Assembly: GCF_029989365.1 (NCBI RefSeq)
Contig: NZ_JAPRAQ010000006.1
Span: forward strand, 124,001-188,000
Length of the DNA stretch: 64,000 nucleotides
Origin: Bradyrhizobium sp. Arg816
Lineage (GTDB): Bacteria > Pseudomonadota > Alphaproteobacteria > Rhizobiales > Xanthobacteraceae
Direction: 5' to 3'
Shown: one piece after another, positions 57,976 through 64,000 of the stretch
Position numbering within the stretch: position 1 is the stretch's first letter
Layout: each line of letters starts with the position of its first letter
Translations under genes and position numbers: made by a program
Notes under the pieces: generated by a model
The model's database searches: none
Seen by the model: only the letters and a program-made list of their open reading frames with translations
Told to the model about the DNA's origin: nothing

Positions 57976-60900
57976 CTACTCCGCCGCGATCTGCCTTGGC
58001 GCGGGCGGCGGGCTTGCGAGGTCGGCCGCGAGCTGGGCGTAGCGGGCTTTCGCGTCGGCGACGGCCTTCTCCTTGACCGGGCCGTAGCCGCGGATGCGGT
58101 CGGGCAGCGACAAGAGCTCGACCGCGGTGTCGACCGTGACCGGCGACAACAGGCCGAGCACGGTAGCGACGTCCTTCTCGTAGCCCACGATCAGATCGCG
58201 CTCGAGCTTGCGGTCGGCGCTGCGGCCGAAAATGTCGAGCGGCGTGCCGCGCAGGAACTTGAATTTCGCCAGCACGCGGAAGACCTTCAGCATCCACGGG
58301 CCGAAGGCGCGCTTCTTCGGGCGGCCGAGCGCGTCGACACCGCTGCTGAGGATCGGCGGGGCCAGGTTGAAGTTGAACTTGAAGTCGCCCTCGAACTGGT
58401 CGCGGAGCTGCTGCTCGAAAGCACCGTCGGTGTAGAGGCGCGCAACCTCGTATTCGTCCTTGTAGGCCAGCAGCTTGGCGTAGTTCACCGCGACCGCGCG
58501 CGGCAGCGCATCGTCATAACCGCCCTGCTTGGCGGTATCGCGAACCTGGTCGACCAGCTTGCGATAGCGTTTTGCGAGGCGGCCGCTCTGGTAGGCGGTC
58601 AGGTGCTTGGCGCGATGCGCGACGACCTCATCCAGCGTCATTGCGTCGAGCGTCTTCGGCGCAACCACCTCGTCGGTCCCCTTCAGCATGTCGGCGAGAC
58701 GCTGGGGATCGGCGACCGCGAGGCGGCCGAGGCGGAAAGCCTCCTTGTTCATCTTGATCGCGACGCCGTTGACCTCGATGGCCTGCTCGATCGATTCTGC
58801 CGACAGCGGGAACAGGCCTTTCTGATAGGCATATCCCATCATCATCATGTTGGTGGCGATGCTGTCGCCAAGCAGCTGCTCGGCCGGCTTGGTGAAGTCG
58901 AAGAACACCGAGTCCTTGTGCAGCGCCGTTTCCAGCAGCCCGTTCAGCTTGCGGGTCTGGAAGTTGAAATCGCGGTTGAGGACGAAGTCGGCGGTGGGAA
59001 TGACGTGGCTGTTGATGATGCCGCGGGTGCGGCTGGTGTCGCAGAGCGAGATCGTATCCTTGGCGACCGCGACCACCTCGTCGGCGGCGAGCACGAGATC
59101 CGCCGTACCTGTGACGATGCGCGAGCAGGTCACCTCGGCCGGATGATCGGACAGGCGGACGTGGCTGAGCACCGCCCCGCCCTTCTGCGCCAGGCCCGAC
59201 ATGTCGAGGATCATCGAGGCCTTGCCCTCGATATGAGCGGCCATGCCGAGCAGCGCACCGATCGTGAGCACACCGGTGCCGCCGACACCGCCGACGGCGA
59301 TGTTGTAGGGCTTGTCCACCGTCGGCCGAGACGCGGGCTCCGGCAGCTCGCCGATGTCACCGAGATCGGCCGGCGCACGATGGCGCGGCTTGCCGCCGTC
59401 GACGGTGACGAAGGACGGGCAGAAGCCCTTCACGCAGGAATAGTCCTTGTTGCAGGACGACTGGTTGATGGCGCGCTTGCGGCCGAACTCGGTCTCCAGC
59501 GGCTCGACCGAGATGCAGTTCGACTGCACCGAGCAGTCGCCGCAGCCTTCGCACACCGCCGGGTTGATCATGACGCGGCGCGCCGGATCCTCCATCAGGC
59601 CGCGCTTGCGGCGGCGGCGCTTTTCGGCGGCGCAGGTCTGCACGAAGACGATCGCCGAGGTGCCCTTGTACTCGCGGCACATTTTCATGACGTTGTCGAG
59701 TTCGTCGCGGTGATACTTCTTCACGCCGGGCGCGATGGTGTCGGCGGGATAGGCATCGGGCGCCTCCGAGACCAGGTAGATCTCGCGGATGCCTTCGGCA
59801 TGGAGCTGGAACGTGATCTGCTGCGGCGAGAGATCGCCGTCATGGCGCTGGCCGCCGGTCATGGCGACAGCGTCGTTGTACAGGATCTTGTAGGTGATGT
59901 TGGTCTTGGAGGCGACCGCCTGCCGGATGGCGAGAAGGCCCGAGTGGAAGTAGGTGCCGTCGCCGAGATTGGCGAAGATGTGGTTCTCGTTGGTGAAGGG
60001 CGCGATGCCGACCCACGGCACGCCCTCGCCGCCCATATGGGTGAACGTCTCGGTTGAGCGATCCATCCACAGCGCCATGAAGTGGCAGCCGATGCCGGCC
60101 ATGGCGCGACTGCCTTCGGGGACTTTCGTGGATGTGTTGTGAGGGCAGCCGGAGCAGAAATACGGAGTGCGGGAGACAGGCGCCGTCGCCTGCATTTGCG
60201 TGGCCTGGCGGCCGTTGAACCAGTCGGCCTTGACGCGGAGCATCTCCGCAATCTCGGGGTTGAGATTAAGTCGAAGCAGTCGCTCGGTGATCGAGGTCGC
60301 AAGCGAGGCAACGCTGAGCTCGGCGGCGAAGGTCAGGAAGCGCTTGTCGTGCTCGTCCATCTTGCCGACGATGCGCGGGCGGACGTCGTCGCGCCAGTTG
60401 AACAGCTCCTGCTTGACCTGGTTCTCGACGATCTCGCGCCGTTCCTCGATGATGAAGATCTCTTCGAGGCCGACCGCGAACTGGCGTACGCCTTCCGGCT
60501 CCAGTGGCCAGGGCATGCCGATCTTGTAGAGGCGAAGCCCGATCTTGGCGGCGACCTCCTCGGTAATCCCGAGCTCGCGCAGCGCCTGGCGGACGTCCTC
60601 ATAGCTCTTGCCCGACGCCATGATGCCGAAGCGGGCGTTCGGCGAGTCCATGGTGACGCGGTTGACCTTGTTGGCGCGCGCAAAGGCGATCGCGGCAAAG
60701 CCCTTGTAGTCCTGGAGGCGGCGGTCCTGCTCGAAGCGGTCGTCGGGCCAGCGCAGATTGAGGCCACCGGGCGGCAGCTCGAAATCCGGGGGGATGATGA
60801 ACGGCTTCATCTCGTCGGTGAGGTCGATCTCGGCGGTGGTCTCCACCGTCTCCGTGATCACCTTCATGCCGACCCAGCAGCCCGAATAGCGCGACATCGC

Positions 60901-61467
60901 AATGCCGAGCAGGCCCATCTCGATCATCTCGTGGATGCTGGACGGATAGAGATACGGCATCAGCGCCGACATGAAGGCGTGGTCGGACTGATGCGGAACG
61001 GTGGAGGACTTTGCACCGTGGTCGTCGCCGGCCAGACACAGTACGCCGCCGTTCTTGGCCGAGCCGGCGGCATTGCCGTGGCGGAACACGTCGCCGCAGC
61101 GATCGACGCCGGGGCCCTTGCCATACCAGATGCCGACGACGCCATCATATTTGGCGCCGGGCGAGAGGTTGAGCTGCTGCGAGCCCCACACCGCGGTCGC
61201 CGCCAGATCCTCGTTCACGCCGGGCTGGAACTTGATGTTGTACTGCTCGAGATGCTTTCGCGCCGCGAACAGCTGCTGGTCGTAGCCGCCGAGCGGTGAG
61301 CCGCGGTAGCCGGAGATGAAGCCCGCGGTGTTGAGGCCATTGGCGCGGTCGCGCCGGATCTGAGCCATCGGCAACCGGACCAGGGCCTGGATGCCCGTGG
61401 TGAAGACGTGCCCGGTTTCCTGGGTGTATTTCTGGTCGAGACTGATCGGACCCTGGTTGATACCCAT
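57976..61467 (-). CDS. iorAB: Indolepyruvate:ferredoxin oxidoreductase, fused alpha-beta
   Basis: 1163 residues from ATG 61467 (GAGG six bases before). Order: pyrimidine-binding and core TPP domains (about 10-560, with YFCSGCPHNTSTKVPEGS and GDGTYFHSGLLAIRQAV), a ferredoxin segment with Cys in CEGCGDCSVQSNC and CNKDYSCVKGFC, then the gamma-type domain with GGVGGTGVLTIGALLG (about 730 onward) and a C-terminal helical part. It oxidatively decarboxylates aryl-pyruvates to aryl-acetyl-CoA with a ferredoxin. Common in rhizobia as one long chain. The product may enter CoA-thioester catabolism encoded downstream, but the gap of 476 bp leaves that uncertain. Confidence 0.93.
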   Translation of the reverse strand: MGINQGPISLDQKYTQETGHVFTTGIQALVRLPMAQIRRDRANGLNTAGFISGYRGSPLGGYDQQLFAARKHLEQYNIKFQPGVNEDLAATAVWGSQQLNLSPGAKYDGVVGIWYGKGPGVDRCGDVFRHGNAAGSAKNGGVLCLAGDDHGAKSSTVPHQSDHAFMSALMPYLYPSSIHEMIEMGLLGIAMSRYSGCWVGMKVITETVETTAEIDLTDEMKPFIIPPDFELPPGGLNLRWPDDRFEQDRRLQDYKGFAAIAFARANKVNRVTMDSPNARFGIMASGKSYEDVRQALRELGITEEVAAKIGLRLYKIGMPWPLEPEGVRQFAVGLEEIFIIEERREIVENQVKQELFNWRDDVRPRIVGKMDEHDKRFLTFAAELSVASLATSITERLLRLNLNPEIAEMLRVKADWFNGRQATQMQATAPVSRTPYFCSGCPHNTSTKVPEGSRAMAGIGCHFMALWMDRSTETFTHMGGEGVPWVGIAPFTNENHIFANLGDGTYFHSGLLAIRQAVASKTNITYKILYNDAVAMTGGQRHDGDLSPQQITFQLHAEGIREIYLVSEAPDAYPADTIAPGVKKYHRDELDNVMKMCREYKGTSAIVFVQTCAAEKRRRRKRGLMEDPARRVMINPAVCEGCGDCSVQSNCISVEPLETEFGRKRAINQSSCNKDYSCVKGFCPSFVTVDGGKPRHRAPADLGDIGELPEPASRPTVDKPYNIAVGGVGGTGVLTIGALLGMAAHIEGKASMILDMSGLAQKGGAVLSHVRLSDHPAEVTCSRIVTGTADLVLAADEVVAVAKDTISLCDTSRTRGIINSHVIPTADFVLNRDFNFQTRKLNGLLETALHKDSVFFDFTKPAEQLLGDSIATNMMMMGYAYQKGLFPLSAESIEQAIEVNGVAIKMNKEAFRLGRLAVADPQRLADMLKGTDEVVAPKTLDAMTLDEVVAHRAKHLTAYQSGRLAKRYRKLVDQVRDTAKQGGYDDALPRAVAVNYAKLLAYKDEYEVARLYTDGAFEQQLRDQFEGDFKFNFNLAPPILSSGVDALGRPKKRAFGPWMLKVFRVLAKFKFLRGTPLDIFGRSADRKLERDLIVGYEKDVATVLGLLSPVTVDTAVELLSLPDRIRGYGPVKEKAVADAKARYAQLAADLASPPPAPRQIAAE

Positions 61468-61739
61468 TCTTGTCCTCTTCCGCCCTTTTGAGCGTTTGGC
61501 CACTTAAGCCGTTGCCTGCCCGTTGTTTTTAGCTAGGGCGCGCCGACCATCTCTGCCACTCTATGTCGGATATTTAACGCTCCGCATCACAAATCTGGAC
61601 CAAAGGAAGCGCCGGGTAAAAATCGCAATTTCGTGGCTGCAAAGGCATCAAGCATTTTCAATTTGTGTCACCATACCCCCGCCATCGCGAAACGACGTGA
61701 GGCTCCTGTCCGGGCGATTGGTCGCAGGGGAGGCTTTCG

Positions 61740-62948
61740 ATGCGAATGATTCTGGTCGTTGTCGCATTGTGCAGTGCAATTGCGAGCACGGCCCACGCCG
61801 CCGAGCCATCGCCGGAGCTGATCGCCTATGGCAAGGCGCTGGTCGAGGCCGGCGACTGCGCGGGCTGCCACACCGCCGATCCGGCAAAGCCATTCGCGGG
61901 CGGAAAGCGCATCGATACGCCCTTCGGCGCGATCTACGCGCCGAACCTGACGCCGGATCGTGACACCGGGATCGGCGCCTGGACCGACGCCGATTTCACC
62001 CGCGCGGTGCGCACCGGCGTCGCGCCCGACGGCTCGAACTATTACCCGGCCTTCCCCTATCCCTATTTCACGAAGGTGACGAAGGACGACACGCTGGCGA
62101 TCCGGGCCTATCTTGGAACGCTGGCGCCCGTGGCGAGCCGCAACAAGCCGCCGGAGCTGCGCTGGCCGTTCGGCTATCGCCGCCTGATGCGGGTCTGGAA
62201 CGCGATGTATTTCAAGCCCGCCCTGTTCGAGCCGGACCAGAGCCAGAGCGCGGCGTGGAACAGGGGCGGCTATCTCGTCACCGGGCTCGGACATTGCGGC
62301 GCCTGCCACACGCCGAAGAACTATTTCGGCGCCGACAAAACTGCGCAGGCGCTGTCTGGCAACGAGGTCGGCGGCTGGTACGCACCAAGGCTCGATGGCG
62401 CCGCGCGCACCGGGCTGAAGTCGTGGAGCGTCGAGGACATCACGGAGTATCTGCAGAGTGGCCGCAACGCCAAAAGCCATGCCGGCGGGCTGATGGCCGA
62501 GGTGGTCGTCGGCTCGACCTCGAAGATGAGCGATGCCGATGTGCGCGCCATCGCGGAATATCTGAAGGGTCTGCCGCCGTCGCGGCGCGAGTCGATCGTG
62601 ACGCCACCCGACGATGCCGAGATGAAGGCCGGCCAGGCCGTCTACGCAAAACTCTGCATCGCCTGCCATGAAGCCGACGGCTCCGGCGCGCCGCGCATCT
62701 ATCCGCCGCTGCCCGGCAACGCGCTTCTGCAATCGGTCAATCCGTCCTCCAGCTTGCGCATCATCCTCGACGGCGCCCACACCGTGACGACGCCACGCGC
62801 GCCCAACACCGGCGAGATGCCGGGCTATGCCAAGCAATTGTCCGACGCAGAGATCGCCGCCGTGACGAACTACATCCGCAATTCCTGGGGCAACGCCGCG
62901 CCGCTGGTGACCGCGGCGCAAGTGGCGAAGGCGCGGAGGGCGCCGTAG
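61740..62948 (+). CDS. Exported tri-haem cytochrome c, dehydrogenase subunit type
   Basis: 402 residues, GGGGAGG before the ATG. Leader MRMILVVVALCSAIASTAHA. Three haem sites: CAGCH (Cys40-His44), CGACH (Cys186-His190) and CIACH (Cys306-His310), each starting a cytochrome c domain of about 110-150 residues, as in the cytochrome subunit of membrane-bound alcohol, gluconate and sorbitol dehydrogenases. It passes electrons to ubiquinone. No flavin or PQQ dehydrogenase gene is beside it, so its partner is elsewhere. Confidence 0.92.
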   Translation: MRMILVVVALCSAIASTAHAAEPSPELIAYGKALVEAGDCAGCHTADPAKPFAGGKRIDTPFGAIYAPNLTPDRDTGIGAWTDADFTRAVRTGVAPDGSNYYPAFPYPYFTKVTKDDTLAIRAYLGTLAPVASRNKPPELRWPFGYRRLMRVWNAMYFKPALFEPDQSQSAAWNRGGYLVTGLGHCGACHTPKNYFGADKTAQALSGNEVGGWYAPRLDGAARTGLKSWSVEDITEYLQSGRNAKSHAGGLMAEVVVGSTSKMSDADVRAIAEYLKGLPPSRRESIVTPPDDAEMKAGQAVYAKLCIACHEADGSGAPRIYPPLPGNALLQSVNPSSSLRIILDGAHTVTTPRAPNTGEMPGYAKQLSDAEIAAVTNYIRNSWGNAAPLVTAAQVAKARRAP

Positions 62949-62987
62949 CTCTCACCTCCATCATTGCGAGCAGTGAACGAAAGAGCC

Positions 62988-63632
62988 CTACCGCTCCTCG
63001 CCTTCCGTGAACACGAATTTCGGCATCTCCCATTTGTAACGCACCGCGAGCAGGCGGAAGCTGACGCCGAGGACAAACGTCAGGATCGTCCAGAGCTCGG
63101 CGTTGAGATTGAGGCCGAAGGCGGTGGCGTAGAACAGGCCGGTCGCCACCGAAACGGTCGCATAGAGCTCGGAGCGGAACAGCAGCGGCACGTCGTTGCA
63201 GAGCACGTCGCGCAGCACCCCGCCCGCGCAGCCGGTCACCATGCCGGAGACGATGACGATCGGCAGCGCGGCATTCGTCTGCCAGGCGATGTCGCAGCCG
63301 GTCATGGTGAAGACGACGAGACCGATGGCATCGAGCACGATGAAGGCCAGCTTCAGCCGGTGCACGAGCCGCGCGATCAGGATGGTGAGGAAGGCCGCGC
63401 CGCCGGCCAGCGCGAGATAGATGGGATGAGCGACCCAGGCCAACGGATAATGCCCGAGGAAGAGATCGCGCAAGGTGCCGCCGCCGAGCGCGGTGATGCA
63501 GCCGAGGAAGCAGACGCCGAGCCAGTCCATGCTCCGGCGGCCGGCGGCGAGCGCGGCGGTCATGCCTTGCGCTGCGACCGCGACCAGCGACAACAGATGC
63601 AGCACGCTATCGCTCGGCGGCAAGCTCCACAT
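62988..63632 (-). CDS. TRIC-family (UPF0126) membrane channel
   Basis: 214 residues from ATG 63632 with AAGGGAAC upstream; the frame is open further but not membrane-like. Seven helices in two three-helix repeats plus one, each repeat with GGGTLRDL and AGGVLRDV, the glycine/Arg-Asp marks of bacterial TRIC potassium-permeable channels (YvgL/YadS group). Stands alone; regulated by nothing I can see. Confidence 0.9.
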   Translation of the reverse strand: MWSLPPSDSVLHLLSLVAVAAQGMTAALAAGRRSMDWLGVCFLGCITALGGGTLRDLFLGHYPLAWVAHPIYLALAGGAAFLTILIARLVHRLKLAFIVLDAIGLVVFTMTGCDIAWQTNAALPIVIVSGMVTGCAGGVLRDVLCNDVPLLFRSELYATVSVATGLFYATAFGLNLNAELWTILTFVLGVSFRLLAVRYKWEMPKFVFTEGEER

Positions 63633-63797
63633 CGCTTGTTCCCTTCCCCATCGATGGAACCGACGCGCACGGTTCCAAAATGAACAGGTTCCCGATTCCT
63701 CGCGCAAGGGCAACATGCGACGAAAGCACTAAGGAGGGCGGAACGGAATCTCGCATCTAGGGGTTGTCCAGCTGCAATAATCGAGGAGACAAAATCG

Positions 63798-64000
63798 ATG
63801 GCTGACGACCGTTTTCCCAACGATCCGTATCGCCCGAATCTCGCCGATGATGAATATGTCCGTGCGGCGCGACGGGATGCCGAGCTTCAGGCCGATCCCG
63901 AGCTTGGCGAAGGCCCCGCCTCCAGCGGCAAGGTAGCCTTGTTCGCAGTGGCGATCGCCTTGGTACTGGGTGCCGTGTTCTACGGACTGAACAACACGAG
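63798..64000 (+). CDS. Small membrane protein, 3' end off the window
   Basis: Starts MADDRFPNDPYRPNLADDEY after GGAG, then an acidic, disordered region and one helix (KVALFAVAIALVLGAVFYGL) at about 46-65; the sequence runs past the edge. It looks like a short rhizobial hypothetical with one membrane pass. Role unknown. Confidence 0.7.
   Translation, partial: MADDRFPNDPYRPNLADDEYVRAARRDAELQADPELGEGPASSGKVALFAVAIALVLGAVFYGLNNT

Noticed and set aside
57907..60057. A 716-codon plus-strand open frame
   Set aside because: Antisense to the indolepyruvate oxidoreductase gene and rich in Asp, His and Val without any domain.

Overview
The window reads as chromosomal DNA of an alphaproteobacterium of the Bradyrhizobium/Rhodopseudomonas group. 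The reasons are uniformly high GC, strong C/G third positions, rhizobial families (Omp25/31-type porin, host-attachment protein, FlhSR-like two-component pair, fused indolepyruvate ferredoxin oxidoreductase) and many short interspersed palindromic repeats of the kind scattered through Bradyrhizobium genomes. This assignment rests on pattern recognition, not a database search. There is no rRNA, prophage, CRISPR array, transposase or integrase. One tRNA gene, tRNA-Arg(TCG), is present.

Layout. 1-10.2 kb: a DUF4166 gene cut by an in-frame stop, its MarR/GbsR regulator with a perfect palindrome over its start codon, two orphan PAS hybrid histidine kinases, an oxaloacetate decarboxylase-like/acylphosphatase pair, a biotin-dependent acyl-CoA carboxylase alpha subunit and a zinc metallopeptidase. 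10.3-13.4 kb: three transporters. 13.4-18.7 kb: a sugar-acid locus made of a GntR regulator and an MFS transporter divergent from an enolase-superfamily dehydratase, gluconate 5-dehydrogenase and L-idonate 5-dehydrogenase. Together these could run L-idonate to gluconate to 2-keto-3-deoxygluconate. 18.8-22.7 kb: a DUF2380 lipid-free exported protein, a NarL/FlhSR-type kinase-regulator pair and a membrane protein whose end overlaps the regulator. 22.7-28.5 kb: a non-coding stretch with a 17-bp tandem repeat, IclR plus a Bug-type binding protein, an ArsR-SRPBCC pair, a class C beta-lactamase homologue and a porin.

28.8-44.5 kb holds mixed single genes: an SDR lacking its catalytic Tyr/Lys, a GNAT protein, small exported proteins (one with a CtrA-type site upstream), an exported alkaline-phosphatase-superfamily enzyme behind a Pho box, 1-Cys peroxiredoxin, a chemoreceptor, a DNA photolyase that seems to begin at CTG, a lysine-rich histone H1-like protein, a host-attachment protein, a small zinc-ribbon-like protein carrying a 15-bp in-frame minisatellite, and an AraC regulator. 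45-51 kb holds the tRNA, small exported or anchored proteins, a VOC protein, a GrlR-type protein and a large membrane kinase.

51-61.5 kb is a long minus-strand run: indolepyruvate:ferredoxin oxidoreductase, then SCP2-type thiolase, DUF35 OB/zinc-ribbon partner, MaoC hydratase, 17beta-HSD4-like dehydrogenase, a DHDPS-family lyase, a Nudix hydrolase and a DMT exporter. The thiolase-DUF35-MaoC-SDR core looks like a beta-oxidation or retro-aldol module for acyl-CoAs, and its gaps are occupied by different palindromic repeats. The window closes with an exported tri-haem cytochrome c, a TRIC-family channel and the start of a small membrane protein that runs off the edge.

The most useful leads are the carefully placed operator palindromes (MarR, GntR, ArsR), the Pho and CtrA sites, the broken DUF4166 gene, the enzymes with altered catalytic residues, the repeat families including a possible nested insertion, and the thiolase-DUF35 cluster. 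I did not find a system I could defend as wholly new.
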